DNA of 64,000 bases from Bacillus zhangzhouensis (GTDB lineage: Bacteria; Bacillota; Bacilli; Bacillales; Bacillaceae), in NCBI RefSeq assembly GCF_000715205.1, contig NZ_JOTP01000002.1:62001-126000 (forward strand), written 5' to 3'. The position numbers and the translations under genes are program-made. The notes under the pieces are model-generated. The model worked only from the letters and a program-made list of their open reading frames with translations. It had not been told where the DNA came from and did no database searches. Shown here piece by piece: positions 48,623 to 58,651 of this stretch (the stretch's first letter is position 1; each line of letters begins with the position of its first letter).

Positions 48623-49383
48623 TTGTGATCACCTGAATCAATGACTTCTAATAGTTTTTCTTTTAACTGATTCATTTGTGTATCAACACTCGCTTCCATT
48701 TTTCCAAAGCTTGTTTCTACGTAACAAGTCCCTTTTGGTGCTTTTTCATCCGAGTAAATGGCAAGATGTGTATCCTTTTGAAGAATTCTGATCAATTCGT
48801 CTTTATATTCCATGACATGCTCATAATGTTCCGGGTCGACATAGATGGAAATATTATCATATTCTTTCACTTCTGAAATGACCTGCTTCACAAGAGCCAA
48901 AAATTGATCTTTCGTGTCCTCAGCTGCATACCAAACTCGTTTGGCGAGTTCGAAAGCCAGTTCCACAATTTCTTCAGCAGAGCTTTCAATTTTTTCTTCA
49001 TAGTCCTGCTTCGCAAGACTGACAATCTCATTTGCTTGATCAAGAATAGATTGGTACTGCATGTTCGCATCTGCCTCGCCCTTTCGGAAGCCTTCTTGAT
49101 AACCTGTTTGTTTCGCTTCTTCAATGAGCTGCATTCTTTCAGCTTCAAAATCAGCTCGGCGCTGATTGATTTCAGCCATTGTTTTTTCTAGCTCTCTGTT
49201 TGCTTGTTCTAGAATACGGCTTGCTCGATCTTCTGCATCACTTAGGACAAGCTGTGATGCTTCCGTTTCATTGACAAGCTCTTCTTCGTGATGTTCTTTT
49301 TTAAACTCCACTTGCTGCAAAGGAATCGTTTGCCGACCTTGCGCAGGAATAACAGATGTTTCATGTTTGATGATTCTAGACAA
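48619..49383 (-). CDS. fliH: Flagellar export ATPase regulator FliH
   Basis: Peripheral stator-like partner and negative regulator of FliI. 254 residues: disordered N-terminus, a long Glu/Arg/Ala/Gln-rich coiled coil (about 35-115, with AEDRASRILEQANRELE and GYQEGFRKGEADANMQYQ) and a C-terminal FliH/V-ATPase E-like domain (KRVWYAAEDTKDQFLALVKQVI). Overlaps fliG by eight bases and fliI by four. Confidence 0.94.
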   Translation of the reverse strand: MSRIIKHETSVIPAQGRQTIPLQQVEFKKEHHEEELVNETEASQLVLSDAEDRASRILEQANRELEKTMAEINQRRADFEAERMQLIEEAKQTGYQEGFRKGEADANMQYQSILDQANEIVSLAKQDYEEKIESSAEEIVELAFELAKRVWYAAEDTKDQFLALVKQVISEVKEYDNISIYVDPEHYEHVMEYKDELIRILQKDTHLAIYSDEKAPKGTCYVETSFGKMEASVDTQMNQLKEKLLEVIDSGDHK

Positions 49384-50392
49384 TGATATCGTCTCCTCCG
49401 CCTCGAGCTATGACGATTTCTCCAGCTTCCTCGAGTCGTCTTACGATGCTGACAATACGGGTTTGTGCTTCCTCGACATCTCTAAGCCGGACAGGCCCCA
49501 TAAACTCCATTTCTTCTTTGAACGTTTCGACCATCCGCTGGGACATATTGCGGAAGACAATTTCTTTGACCTCTTCGCTTGCCACTTTGAGGGCGAGCAA
49601 TAAGTCATCATTTTCAACATCTCTAATGACGCGCTGGATGGCTCTGCTATCAAGAGTGACAATATCTTCGAAGACAAACATACGTTTCTTAATTTCATCA
49701 GCAAGCTCAGGATCTTGAATTTCAAGTGTGTCTAAAATGGTCTTCTCCGTTGCACGGTCTACACCATTTAACACTTCCACAACCGCTTCGACCCCGCCCG
49801 TTTGGGTATAGTCTTGCGTAAAGGTTGAAGAAAGCTTTTGTTCAAGAATGCGTTCCACCTCATTGATGATCTCAGGAGATGTGCGGTCCATTAAGGCAAT
49901 TCGTCTCGCAACCTCTGTTTGTACATCCTCGCCTAACTCAGATAAAATTTGCCCAGCCTGTACTGGATCTAAGTAGGAAAGTATGAGCGCAATGGTTTGT
50001 GGATGCTCGTGTTGGATAAAGTTTAAGATTTGCTCCGGGTCAGCCTTTCTAGCAAAATCAAATGGTTTCACTTGAAGAGAGGATGTCAATCGGTTTAAGA
50101 TGCTATCCGCTTTGTCCTCACCAAGCGCTTTTTCAAGCACTTGTCTTGCGTACATAAGACCGCCTTGTGATATGTAGTCCTGCGCGATGGCAATGCTGTG
50201 AAACTCTTCGATGACTTCATCTTTTTTAGCAGTATCTACACTTCTTACATTGGAAATTTCTAATGTTAATTTTTCTATTTCGTCTTCAGACAGATGTTTG
50301 TATACAGATGCTGACACGTCTAGCCCTAAGGAAATCATTAGGATTGCTGCTTTTTGTCTGCCTGTTAGTCGATTTGGATCTTTTCTCGACAT
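49376..50392 (-). CDS. fliG: Flagellar motor switch protein FliG
   Basis: C-ring protein that couples stators to rotor torque. 338 residues: N-terminal FliF-binding domain, the middle domain with the EHPQ motif (LNFIQHEHPQTIALILSYLDP) and the C-terminal domain with charged torque helix region (VFEDIVTLDSRAIQRVIRDVENDDLLLALK). Follows fliF by 11 bases. Confidence 0.97.
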   Translation of the reverse strand: MSRKDPNRLTGRQKAAILMISLGLDVSASVYKHLSEDEIEKLTLEISNVRSVDTAKKDEVIEEFHSIAIAQDYISQGGLMYARQVLEKALGEDKADSILNRLTSSLQVKPFDFARKADPEQILNFIQHEHPQTIALILSYLDPVQAGQILSELGEDVQTEVARRIALMDRTSPEIINEVERILEQKLSSTFTQDYTQTGGVEAVVEVLNGVDRATEKTILDTLEIQDPELADEIKKRMFVFEDIVTLDSRAIQRVIRDVENDDLLLALKVASEEVKEIVFRNMSQRMVETFKEEMEFMGPVRLRDVEEAQTRIVSIVRRLEEAGEIVIARGGGDDIIV

Positions 50393-50403
50393 GTGTATTC
50401 CTC

Positions 50404-51996
50404 CTAATCCTCGGACAGCCAGCTGCGTAGCAATTTAGCAAAGTCTTCTGGTTTTTCTTTTGCCATTTTTTCAAGCTGATTTTTTCTCACCATTTCTTCT
50501 GTTTCTGGTTCAGTATCGATATCAGGAACATGGATTGGTGTACGTTCATCGAGCTCAAACTCTTCTTCCTCTTCTTTTCTGCGCTTACGCACAAGAAGAA
50601 TAATGAGAGCGATAATTGCAAGTAGTAGCACACCGCCTACAATATAAACCCAAATCGGAATATTGTTTGAAGGGCTTTCTGCTGCAGTTTGCTGTTTACC
50701 GTCTAATTTTGATACAGATAAAACGATTTTGTTATCTAAGTCAGCTTGAGTGAGCGCTTGACCATTTGTGTATTCTTTATCAATCGATGTGCTAATGATC
50801 GTTGAAAGAATCTTTTTGATATCATCTTGCCTTTCAGCAGTTAAAGAGTTCGCATCGTTTGCAGTTGGTGGTTCAACCAATGCTTGAATGCCCACGTCTC
50901 TAATTTTATAAGGACTTTCTTTGATATCTTTATGAATGCGGTTTACCTCATAATTGATACGATCTTCGCTCTTTTCGTAATCTCCGCTTCCATTCGCTCC
51001 ATCGGCACCTTGATAATTTGTGACATCATCGTCACCTGTTCCAGCAGTGCCTCCAGCTGCTGCGCCATTACCTGAATAGGTTTCAGCAATCTTTTCAGCG
51101 CTGACAGCGATACCTTGCATGTTTTCTTTATCAACTGGTTCTACTAAATCTTCTTTTCTTTTTTCTTCAGTGAAATCAATGTCTGTTGTGACCGATACGG
51201 CAACTTTCTCTTGACCCATCATCGTTCCGAGCAGCTGTTGAATTTTTCTTTGAAGGTTCTTTTCAATCTCTTCTTTTTTCTGCTGCTGTGCATCCATTCC
51301 ACTTGCATAGGAATCAGAGCTGCTGTTTAAGTCGTAGTAGTTGGAATCTTGGTCCATAATGACAATGTTTTCAGTTTTTAAATTCGGCACACTTTTTGAA
51401 ATAAGATGATAAAGGCCTTTTACTTGTTGCTGAGTAAGCGTGTAGCCAGGCTCAACTTGCAACACAATTGACGCTGATGCATTACTTTGCTCTTCTCCAA
51501 CAAAAACGGAATCTTTTGGCAGGTTAATCATAACTTTTGAATCTTTAATCCCATCAATCGTGTTGATCAGATTGGATAGTTCTGTCTGAGTTGCGTCTAC
51601 TTTCAGAACATCAAATTCATTATCTGTTAAACCGAAGCCGGAGTTGTTCGCAAAGAAGGAATAATCAATATTTCCCGTTTTAGGAAGCCCTTCTGATGCG
51701 AGAGTTACTTTTAAAGAATCTGCTTGCTTTTCTGGAACTAAAATCGTTGTTCCATTATTCGCGAGTTCCGATTTGACGTTTTTGCCATCCAGTTCCTGCT
51801 TAATTTGCCCTGCTTCTGCCTCAGACAAATCTCTAAATAGCGGAACCATTTTTTCAGAAGAAGCAAAGATGCTAACAACCGTAATAATGATTGCTAGGGC
51901 AGCAACGCCGCCAATCATGAGTATTTTTTGTAATTTTGATCGATTTCGCCAAAACTCAACTGTTTTTGTTCTTAATTGCATTAAAGTACGATTCAT
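50404..51996 (-). CDS. fliF: Flagellar MS-ring protein FliF
   Basis: Builds the MS ring, the platform of the basal body. 530 residues: N-terminal membrane helix at about 26-46 (ILMIGGVAALAIIITVVSIF), ring-building motifs (about 50-220), a Gly/Asp-rich extracellular loop (about 300-345), a second membrane helix at about 443-465 (IPIWVYIVGGVLLLAIIALIILLV) and a C-terminal cytoplasmic FliG-binding tail. It follows fliE by 49 bases. Confidence 0.97.
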   Translation of the reverse strand: MNRTLMQLRTKTVEFWRNRSKLQKILMIGGVAALAIIITVVSIFASSEKMVPLFRDLSEAEAGQIKQELDGKNVKSELANNGTTILVPEKQADSLKVTLASEGLPKTGNIDYSFFANNSGFGLTDNEFDVLKVDATQTELSNLINTIDGIKDSKVMINLPKDSVFVGEEQSNASASIVLQVEPGYTLTQQQVKGLYHLISKSVPNLKTENIVIMDQDSNYYDLNSSSDSYASGMDAQQQKKEEIEKNLQRKIQQLLGTMMGQEKVAVSVTTDIDFTEEKRKEDLVEPVDKENMQGIAVSAEKIAETYSGNGAAAGGTAGTGDDDVTNYQGADGANGSGDYEKSEDRINYEVNRIHKDIKESPYKIRDVGIQALVEPPTANDANSLTAERQDDIKKILSTIISTSIDKEYTNGQALTQADLDNKIVLSVSKLDGKQQTAAESPSNNIPIWVYIVGGVLLLAIIALIILLVRKRRKEEEEEFELDERTPIHVPDIDTEPETEEMVRKNQLEKMAKEKPEDFAKLLRSWLSED

Positions 51997-52045
51997 CTTA
52001 ACCCCCGGTCATTCCATTCAGTCTTTTTTTGTCCGTCAGCACCTC

Positions 52046-52363
52046 CTACATCTGCATTCTCATAATCTCTTGGTACGCTTCGACTGCTTTATTTCGAAAC
52101 TCCGTCGCTGCTGTGAGTGTCACACTTGCTTTTTGCGAAGCAATCATGACTTCATCGAGATTGACTTCTTTACCTTGTGCAAGAGCATTTGTATACTGGT
52201 CTGATTTCAGCTGTGATTGATTTAATGCTTCAATGGAATTCTTCAGCACATCAGAGAAATTCGTTTGGCTTTTAGGTGCAGTCGCCTGCACAGACGATGC
52301 ATTCGTCAATTCACTTGCTTGCTGAGCGGTTTGAAGCTGGAAAGGAGATATTGCATTAACCAA
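52046..52363 (-). CDS. fliE: Flagellar hook-basal body junction protein FliE
   Basis: Links the MS ring and export gate to the rod. 105 residues, with the family C-terminus GKEVNLDEVMIASQKASVTLTAATEFRNKAVEAYQEIMRMQM. The start is a TTG at 52363 behind AAGGTGA; no ATG in frame gives the full family N-terminus. Confidence 0.94.
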   Translation of the reverse strand: MVNAISPFQLQTAQQASELTNASSVQATAPKSQTNFSDVLKNSIEALNQSQLKSDQYTNALAQGKEVNLDEVMIASQKASVTLTAATEFRNKAVEAYQEIMRMQM

Positions 52364-52374
52364 TTCTTTTCACC

Positions 52375-52827
52375 TTACTTTCCTATTTCTAAAGCTTTCA
52401 TCAGCATGCTTTTATTCGCATTTAGTGCAGTCACGTTTGCTTCATATGACCTTGAGCTGCTGATGAGATCAACCATTTCCTTTAATGGATCAACGTTTGG
52501 TGTTTGAACATATCCATTTTCATTGGCATCGGGATTTGTAGGGTCATATTGAAGGTTGAATGGAGTTTCGTCTTCTGTAATCTTCGTTACTTTGACGCCG
52601 TTTCCTAATTTGCCGCTCGAATTCATGCTTGAGTTCAATATAGATGAAAATGATTCACCTGACGGCTGTAATGTGACGAGCTTACGTCTATAAGGCTCCC
52701 AGTTACCATCAACCTGTTTAGCTCTTGTTGTATCCATATTTGCAAGGTTAGAGGATACAACGTCCATTCTGAGCCTCTGTGCTGTTAATGCTGAGGCCGA
52801 AGCGTTAACGCCTGAAAAAATCGACAT
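52375..52827 (-). CDS. flgC: Flagellar proximal rod protein FlgC
   Basis: Rod protein. 150 residues with the rod N-terminal motif ASASALTAQRLRMDVVSSNLANMDTT and C-terminal EMVDLISSSRSYEANVTALNANKSMLMKALEIG. ATG 52827 has GGAGG six bases upstream and overlaps the flgB stop (TGATG); the GTG one codon earlier is too close to the SD. Confidence 0.96.
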   Translation of the reverse strand: MSIFSGVNASASALTAQRLRMDVVSSNLANMDTTRAKQVDGNWEPYRRKLVTLQPSGESFSSILNSSMNSSGKLGNGVKVTKITEDETPFNLQYDPTNPDANENGYVQTPNVDPLKEMVDLISSSRSYEANVTALNANKSMLMKALEIGK

Positions 52828-53222
52828 CACTTACCTCCTGTCAAAACTGTTTTAAGAGAATTGAACTTTCCGCTCATTCTTTCAACCAATGCATTATACT
52901 GAATTTGGTTTTTAGCAAGTTCACTCATCTCTTGATCAATATCGACATTATTTCCGTTTTCTTGATAAGAAGTACGGTTACTTGAAACAACTGAATAATT
53001 AGACCCTGTTTTAGAAAAATCAATGTGACCTTCGTATGTTTTTTTGGCGTCTAATTTGAATGTCGCGTCATTTAGCATATCATGGAATGCGACGTTTTTC
53101 GACTTGTAGTTCGGTGTATCTATATTCGCGATATTATTGCTTATGACTTTTTGCTTAACATTCGCTCTGCTTAAGGCATTCTCAAGGTTGCTTATCGTTC
53201 CAGAAAATATATCCAAAACCAT
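52827..53222 (-). CDS. flgB: Flagellar proximal rod protein FlgB
   Basis: Rod protein and first gene of the fla/che operon. 131 residues with IFSGTISNLENALSRANVKQKVISNNIANIDTPNYKSKNVAF and C-terminal DIDQEMSELAKNQIQYNALVERMSGKFNSLKTVL. Start choice is not certain: ATG 53222 lies only three bases after GGAGG, while a TTG two codons later (MDIFSGTIS) has nine-base spacing. Confidence 0.95.
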   Translation of the reverse strand: MVLDIFSGTISNLENALSRANVKQKVISNNIANIDTPNYKSKNVAFHDMLNDATFKLDAKKTYEGHIDFSKTGSNYSVVSSNRTSYQENGNNVDIDQEMSELAKNQIQYNALVERMSGKFNSLKTVLTGGK

Positions 53223-53286
53223 ATACCTCCAATCATATGTATTTCATTCCATTTAATCATGTCGAGATTTGTAAAACCATATGTTC

Positions 53287-53315
53287 ATTGTAAGAAATAA
53301 TAGGATTAAAGTCTA
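53287..53315 (-). promoter_or_regulatory. Candidate SigA promoter of the fla/che operon
   Basis: Minus strand -35 TAGACT (53310-53315), 17-base spacer, -10 TACAAT (53287-53292), matching four and five of six consensus bases. It predicts a leader of about 58 bases before flgB. The rest of the 281-base gap up to the codY terminator is AT-rich. A SigD promoter is known upstream of this operon in B. subtilis, but I cannot find a good SigD -10 (GCCGATAT) here. Confidence 0.4.
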
Positions 53316-53452
53316 TGATGTATCTGTAAAAAAAACTCGTAATATATATCTATTTTACGAATAGGTATAAAGGCCTAGATTCAAAGAACTACAGAATTGT
53401 AAGGGGTTTCTTGGAAAAAAGAGTGTCATTTTTCGGACAAATTCGCCTTTTT

Positions 53453-53501
53453 CATACAAAAAAACCCTTTTCAGCATTTATTTCGGCCAAAAAGGGTTTT
53501 T
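53453..53501 (-). terminator. Intrinsic terminator of codY
   Basis: Minus strand AAAAACCCTTTT, 18-base loop, AAAAGGGTTTTT with further Ts: a 12-base perfect stem beginning two bases after the codY stop. It separates the codY operon from fla/che. Confidence 0.9.
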
Positions 53502-53503
53502 GA

Positions 53504-54283
53504 TTAATGAGATTTTAAATTTTCAAGTTCAATTAAAAATTTGTTGTTTAACACTTTGATGTACGTTCCCTTCATTCCAAGAGAACGAGATTCGATCACG
53601 CCTGCACTTTCTAATTTACGTAAGGCGTTGACGATCACTGAACGAGTGATACCTACACGGTCAGCAATTTTACTTGCCACAAGGAGGCCTTCATTTCCAT
53701 CAAGTTCTTCAAAGATGTGTTCAATCGCCTCAAGCTCACTATATGAAAGAGAACTAATCGCCATTTGAACAACCGCTTTACTTCTTGCTTCTTCTTCGAT
53801 TTCTTCTCCTTTTTCACGAAGGATCTCCATTCCAACAACTGTTGCTCCGTACTCAGCAAGTATTAAATCATCATCAGTGAATGTATCTTGCAAACGAGAC
53901 AGGATTAACGTTCCTAAACGATCCCCGCCGCCGATAATCGGAACAATGGTTGTCAAACCAGATTGAAATAAATCACGGTTCTCAATCGGGAAAGCTGTAT
54001 ATTCGCTGTTAATATCAAGGTTTGAAGAAGTTTCAGGTACGTTGAATAGACTCTTCGTATATTCTTCTGGGAACTGACGATCTTCAAGCATTTTTTTCAT
54101 ACGTGTATTTTCAATCTGTTGATTGATTGAGTAACCAAGAAGTTTACCTCTTCTACTCAACACAAAAATGTTTGAATCAATGACATCTCTCAGTGTTTCC
54201 GCCATCTCTTTAAAATTAACTGGTTTCCCCGCTGAATCTTGCAGCATTGAGTTAATAATCCTTGTTTTTTGTAGTAACGCCAT
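53504..54283 (-). CDS. codY: GTP- and branched-chain-amino-acid-sensing repressor CodY
   Basis: Global regulator of nutrient adaptation, including motility genes; binds DNA when GTP and Ile/Leu/Val are plentiful. 259 residues, the usual length. N-terminal GAF domain (about 1-155, with [15 protein letters not shown] and [19 protein letters not shown]) and a C-terminal winged helix ([32 protein letters not shown]). Last gene of the xerC-hslV-hslU-codY operon. Confidence 0.98.
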   Translation of the reverse strand: MALLQKTRIINSMLQDSAGKPVNFKEMAETLRDVIDSNIFVLSRRGKLLGYSINQQIENTRMKKMLEDRQFPEEYTKSLFNVPETSSNLDINSEYTAFPIENRDLFQSGLTTIVPIIGGGDRLGTLILSRLQDTFTDDDLILAEYGATVVGMEILREKGEEIEEEARSKAVVQMAISSLSYSELEAIEHIFEELDGNEGLLVASKIADRVGITRSVIVNALRKLESAGVIESRSLGMKGTYIKVLNNKFLIELENLKSH

Positions 54284-54317
54284 AATAATGATCCTCCTAG
54301 ATTACTTTATTCATTTG

Positions 54318-55718
54318 TTAAAGTATAAATTGACTTAAGTCTTTGTTATTTGCAATCTTTCCTAGCTTCTCTTCTACATACTGAGGGGTAATGGTCACTG
54401 TCTCCAGTGTAATATCAGGTGCCTCGAATGAGAGCTCTTCAAGCAGCTTCTCAAGTATGGTATGAAGCCTTCTTGCACCGATGTTATCCGTCTCCTGATT
54501 GACGTGATAAGCCACTTCGGCAATCTTATGAATAGCATCGTCAGAAAATTCAAGAGATATACCTTCTGTTTCAAGTAAAGCTTTATATTGTTTTAATAAC
54601 GCGTTATCTGGTTCCGTTAAGATTTTCACAAAGTCTTCTATACTTAATTTATCTAATTCTACACGGATTGGGAAGCGCCCCTGAAGCTCTGGAATCAAAT
54701 CTGAGGGTTTCGCCATATGAAATGCACCTGCTGCTACAAAAAGCACATGATCCGTTTTCACTGCCCCATATTTCGTCATCACAGTTGAACCTTCTACAAT
54801 CGGTAAAATATCACGTTGAACCCCTTCACGAGAAACATCTGCAGATGATGCACCACCGCTTTTGGCAATTTTGTCGATTTCATCGATAAAAATAATCCCT
54901 TGCTGCTCTGCTTTATGGACGGCTTCCTGACTGACTTCATCCATATCAATCAGTTTTGAAGCTTCCTCAGCAGTTAACGCCTTTCTAGCTTCTCTGACGG
55001 TCAGCTTTTTGCGTTTTTTCTTTTTAGGCATGAGATTGCTGAGCGCATCCTGCATGTTCATGCCCATTTGCTCCATACCCGAGCCTTGAAGCATATCAAA
55101 CATGGATGGCTGCTGTTCATCCACTTCGATCGTGACATAATGATCTTCAAGTTCACCCATAGCCAGCTGGTGAGCAATACGTTTTCTTGTCGATTCAAGC
55201 TCTACTTCTTCATTTGAGTCATCTCGATCACGGTCGTCTGCATCAGAACCGCCAAACAGCATCTCAAAAGGATTTTTCACAGACTGGCTTTTTTTCTTAC
55301 CAGGAACAAGCAAATGAACAAGACGTTTGTTCGCTTGTTTTTCTGCTTCTTCTTGAACATCTTTCATCTTTTCTTCTTTGACAAGTCTAATCGCTGTCTC
55401 AACTAAATCTCTGACCATCGACTCTACGTCACGGCCGACATATCCAACTTCAGTAAACTTCGTCGCTTCCACTTTAATAAAAGGCGCACCAGAAATACGT
55501 GCAATTCTGCGGGCAATCTCTGTTTTCCCCACACCTGTTGGGCCGATCATTAAAATGTTTTTAGGAACGACTTCATCCTTTAGCTTATCATGTAAAAGAC
55601 TTCTTCTGTAACGGTTTCTTAAAGCCACCGCCACTGCTTTTTTCGCATCAAGCTGACCAATGATGTACTGATCAAGCTTTTCAACTATCTCTCTTGGGGT
55701 AAACGGCTTTTTCTCCAT
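54318..55718 (-). CDS. hslU: ATP-dependent protease unfoldase HslU (ClpY/CodX)
   Basis: AAA+ unfoldase of the HslUV protease. 466 residues from [19 protein letters not shown]. Walker [14 protein letters not shown] near 60, the [14 protein letters not shown] pore region, an I domain (about 110-240), Walker [16 protein letters not shown] and the C-terminal sensor 2 and DLSQFIL tail that inserts into HslV. Start 55718 is chosen because AAAGGA is ten bases upstream and the family begins MEKKP; ATGs three and eight codons earlier are less favoured. Confidence 0.96.
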   Translation of the reverse strand: MEKKPFTPREIVEKLDQYIIGQLDAKKAVAVALRNRYRRSLLHDKLKDEVVPKNILMIGPTGVGKTEIARRIARISGAPFIKVEATKFTEVGYVGRDVESMVRDLVETAIRLVKEEKMKDVQEEAEKQANKRLVHLLVPGKKKSQSVKNPFEMLFGGSDADDRDRDDSNEEVELESTRKRIAHQLAMGELEDHYVTIEVDEQQPSMFDMLQGSGMEQMGMNMQDALSNLMPKKKKRKKLTVREARKALTAEEASKLIDMDEVSQEAVHKAEQQGIIFIDEIDKIAKSGGASSADVSREGVQRDILPIVEGSTVMTKYGAVKTDHVLFVAAGAFHMAKPSDLIPELQGRFPIRVELDKLSIEDFVKILTEPDNALLKQYKALLETEGISLEFSDDAIHKIAEVAYHVNQETDNIGARRLHTILEKLLEELSFEAPDITLETVTITPQYVEEKLGKIANNKDLSQFIL

Positions 55719-55734
55719 ACGTCTCATGTCCTTT

Positions 55735-56280
55735 CTATTCAAGCTCTTCTAAAGTGATTTGGTCGTTCGTGTAGACACAGATTTCTCCGGCCGTTTCAAG
55801 AGCAGCCTTTGCAATTTCTCTAGCTGATAGATGATCACCTGCATGTGTCTTGAGTGCTCTCCCGGCGCTAAGCGCATAGTTGCCGCCTGAGCCGATCGCC
55901 AAAATCCCATCATCTGGCTCGATGACCTCTCCTGTTCCAGATACGAGCAGGATGCTTTCTTTGTTCATGACGATGAGCATTGCCTCTAGCTGTCTGAGCA
56001 TCTTGTCACTTCGCCATTCTTTCGCTAGTTCTACAGCTGCTCGCTTTAAGTTACCACCATATTCTTCAAGCTTGGTTTCAAACTTTTCAAAGAGTGTAAA
56101 TGCATCTGCTACTGAACCTGCAAAACCTGCGAGCACCTTGCCTCCGAAAAGACGGCGCACTTTTTTTGCTGTGTGTTTCATCACGACAGCCTGCCCGAAA
56201 GTGACCTGACCGTCTCCAGCCATCGCACTTTTTCCTTTATGTTGAACGGCAAAGATGGTTGTTGCATGAAATGATGACAT
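55735..56280 (-). CDS. hslV: ATP-dependent protease peptidase HslV (ClpQ/CodW), N-terminal Ser type
   Basis: Proteasome beta-type peptidase that pairs with HslU. 181 residues, [29 protein letters not shown] onward. Most HslV enzymes expose an N-terminal Thr (TT..) after Met removal. Here, as known for B. subtilis CodW, the conserved TTIFAVQH is preceded by MSSFHA, so the mature nucleophile is likely Ser2. Follows xerC by 14 bases. Confidence 0.95.
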   Translation of the reverse strand: MSSFHATTIFAVQHKGKSAMAGDGQVTFGQAVVMKHTAKKVRRLFGGKVLAGFAGSVADAFTLFEKFETKLEEYGGNLKRAAVELAKEWRSDKMLRQLEAMLIVMNKESILLVSGTGEVIEPDDGILAIGSGGNYALSAGRALKTHAGDHLSAREIAKAALETAGEICVYTNDQITLEELE

Positions 56281-56294
56281 GAAAAAACCTCCTT

Positions 56295-57212
56295 TTAGGA
56301 TCGTTTAAAAGCCCTTGGGTGATGTGACATGTACGTTTTTCTTAAAGAATCTTTTGATACATGCGTGTACACCTGTGTTGATGATAAGTTTGAGTGACCG
56401 AGAAGTTCTTGAACACTTCTCAAATCCGCCCCCTCGTTTAAAAGATGCGTGGCAAAGGTGTGCCTTAGCATGTGAGGATGGATATGTAATGTGCCTGACG
56501 CCTTTTTCATTAATTCAGTGAGAATGAATCGAACGCCCCGATCTGTAAGAGGGGCTCCGCGCTGATTCAAAAACACATACGCATCAGCACGGTCTTTCGC
56601 CTTAGCTGTCAGTTTCTTCCTTCCATCCTCTAAATAAGTGACCAGCGCTTCATGTGCATAGGAACCGAAAGGAACATACCGCTGTTTGCCGCCTTTCCCA
56701 TGAACAAGCACTGTATCCATCGATAAATCAAGATCAGATTCTTTTAATGAACATAACTCACTGACCCTCATGCCTGTTGCATAAAGAATTTCTAAAATGG
56801 CTTGATTTCTTTGTCCAAGTGGTGTGCTTACATCAGAAACTACAAAAAGCTCTTTTAGTTCTTCTTCATACAAAAATGAAGGAATTCGCTTATCCTGCTT
56901 TGGTAAGCTAACGAGTAAAAAAGGATTTTCTTTCACAAGCTGTTCTCTTAATAAAAATTTATAAAAGCTGCGAAGCGCAGAGACTTTCTTACTAATCGTT
57001 CTTCTTGTCAGGCCTTTTTCATAAGCTTCTGTTAAATAAATTCTCGTATCTTGATAGGATACCTCTTCAAAACCGTCTATTCCTTGAATGTTCATAAATC
57101 TGACAAACTCTTCAATGGCTTCTGAATATCCTGAGATCGTTAAAGCTGAATAGTTTTTTTCAATTTGCAAATATTCAATGAATAAGTGGACAAGACGCTG
57201 TTTATTCGTCAT
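56295..57212 (-). CDS. xerC: Tyrosine recombinase XerC (CodV)
   Basis: Works with XerD (RipX) at the dif site to resolve chromosome dimers. 305 residues. N-terminal SAM-like DNA-binding domain ([20 protein letters not shown]) and a catalytic domain with Arg in [10 protein letters not shown], Lys in [24 protein letters not shown] (His and Arg), the next His in [10 protein letters not shown] and Tyr in VYTHVSKD. First gene of the codY operon. Confidence 0.95.
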   Translation of the reverse strand: MTNKQRLVHLFIEYLQIEKNYSALTISGYSEAIEEFVRFMNIQGIDGFEEVSYQDTRIYLTEAYEKGLTRRTISKKVSALRSFYKFLLREQLVKENPFLLVSLPKQDKRIPSFLYEEELKELFVVSDVSTPLGQRNQAILEILYATGMRVSELCSLKESDLDLSMDTVLVHGKGGKQRYVPFGSYAHEALVTYLEDGRKKLTAKAKDRADAYVFLNQRGAPLTDRGVRFILTELMKKASGTLHIHPHMLRHTFATHLLNEGADLRSVQELLGHSNLSSTQVYTHVSKDSLRKTYMSHHPRAFKRS

Positions 57213-57237
57213 TTTTACACCTCTTTAAGGCTTTTAA

Positions 57238-57267
57238 ATGGTATCACATATCTTGCTTTCCGTGCAA
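57238..57267 (-). promoter_or_regulatory. Candidate promoter of xerC-hslVU-codY
   Basis: Minus strand -35 TTGCAC (57262-57267), 18-base spacer, -10 TACCAT (57238-57243). Moderate match in the 62-base gap after trmFO. Confidence 0.3.
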
Positions 57268-57274
57268 TGTTTTA

Positions 57275-58579
57275 CTACAGAGATTTCGAAATAGTTTGAA
57301 TAGTTTCGATTGCGCGCTTAGCGTACTCTGCATACCGCTCTTGTTTGTTTTTAATCCGAACGCCAAGATCTTTCAGCAAGCCAAAGTTTGCATTCATCGG
57401 CTGGAAGCTTTTCTTGTTTGTCGACGTGATATAGTAAGCCATACTGCCAATCGCCGTTTCTTCAGGAAGTGTGACAAGCTCTTCTCCTTTGACAAAACGA
57501 GCCGCATTAATTCCAGCCACTAGTCCCGAAGCCGCAGACTCGACATAGCCTTCAACTCCTGTCATTTGTCCGGCAAAGAATAGATCATCTCTATTTTTAA
57601 ACTGATAAGTCGGTCTTAAAAGGCTTGGAGAGTTAATAAATGTATTACGGTGCATCACGCCATAACGAACAATCTCTGCTTCTTCAAGACCTGGAATCAA
57701 ACGGAATACTTCCTTTTGATCGCCCCACTTCAAATGGGTTTGGAAACCAACGATGTTATATAAAGTACCTGCTGCATCATCCTGTCTTAATTGAACAACA
57801 GCGTAAGGTCTTTTTCCTGTTTTCGGATCTTCAAGTCCTACTGGTTTCATTGGACCAAACAGCATCGTTTTCTTTCCTCTTTTCGCCATGACTTCAATTG
57901 GCATGCAGCCTTCAAAGAAAATTTCTTTTTCAAACTCTTTTAAAGGCACAGTTTCAGCAGAAATTAACGCCTCATAAAAACGATCGAATTCCTCTTCGGT
58001 CATTGGACAGTTTAAATAAGCGGCTTCCCCTTTATCATAGCGTGATTTCAAGTACACCTTATCCATATCAATGCTATCTTTCTCTAGAATTGGTGCCGCT
58101 GCATCGTAGAAATATAGATACTCTTCACCTGTTAGTGATTTTAATTCTTTTGAAAGTGCTTCAGATGTAAGTGGACCAGTCGCGATAATTGTCGGGCCTT
58201 CTGGAATGCTTTGTACTTCTTCTTGAAAGACCGTAACATTCGGATGGTTTTTCACGCGATCAGTGACGTTTGCTGCAAATTCATGACGGTCTACTGCAAG
58301 AGCTCCACCAGCAGGAACTGAGCTTTCATCTGCTGCTGCGATAATCGCTGAATCTAAATGACGCATTTCTTCCTTTAATACACCAACCGCATTTGTCAAA
58401 GCGTTCGCACGTAATGAGTTGCTGCATACGAGCTCCGCAAATTTATCTGTGTGGTGAGCTGGCGTTTGTTTGACAGGTCTCATCTCATACAAATTGACTT
58501 TAATTCCACGCTTGGCAATTTGCCATGCAGCTTCACTTCCTGCTAAACCTGCTCCGATCACATTTACAAATTGACTCAT
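57275..58579 (-). CDS. trmFO: Folate-dependent tRNA (uracil-54) methyltransferase TrmFO
   Basis: FAD enzyme that methylates U54 of tRNA using methylene-tetrahydrofolate, the Gram-positive alternative to TrmA; earlier called Gid. 434 residues. Dinucleotide motif [21 protein letters not shown] at the N-terminus, [15 protein letters not shown], and the C-terminal FAD segment [24 protein letters not shown]. It lies between topA and the codY operon. Confidence 0.97.
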   Translation of the reverse strand: MSQFVNVIGAGLAGSEAAWQIAKRGIKVNLYEMRPVKQTPAHHTDKFAELVCSNSLRANALTNAVGVLKEEMRHLDSAIIAAADESSVPAGGALAVDRHEFAANVTDRVKNHPNVTVFQEEVQSIPEGPTIIATGPLTSEALSKELKSLTGEEYLYFYDAAAPILEKDSIDMDKVYLKSRYDKGEAAYLNCPMTEEEFDRFYEALISAETVPLKEFEKEIFFEGCMPIEVMAKRGKKTMLFGPMKPVGLEDPKTGKRPYAVVQLRQDDAAGTLYNIVGFQTHLKWGDQKEVFRLIPGLEEAEIVRYGVMHRNTFINSPSLLRPTYQFKNRDDLFFAGQMTGVEGYVESAASGLVAGINAARFVKGEELVTLPEETAIGSMAYYITSTNKKSFQPMNANFGLLKDLGVRIKNKQERYAEYAKRAIETIQTISKSL

Positions 58580-58616
58580 TGTACAACTCTCCTATTTCGT
58601 AAGTTCTGTTTGATGA

Positions 58617-58651
58617 CATAAAAAAGCAGGTGAACAAGGTTGCTCACCGCT
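58617..58651 (-). terminator. Intrinsic terminator after topA
   Basis: Minus strand AGCGGTGA, loop, TCACCTGCT (GGTGA/TCACC plus AGC/GCT around a bulge), then TTTTTTATG. The 5' arm overlaps the topA stop codon. Confidence 0.75.
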
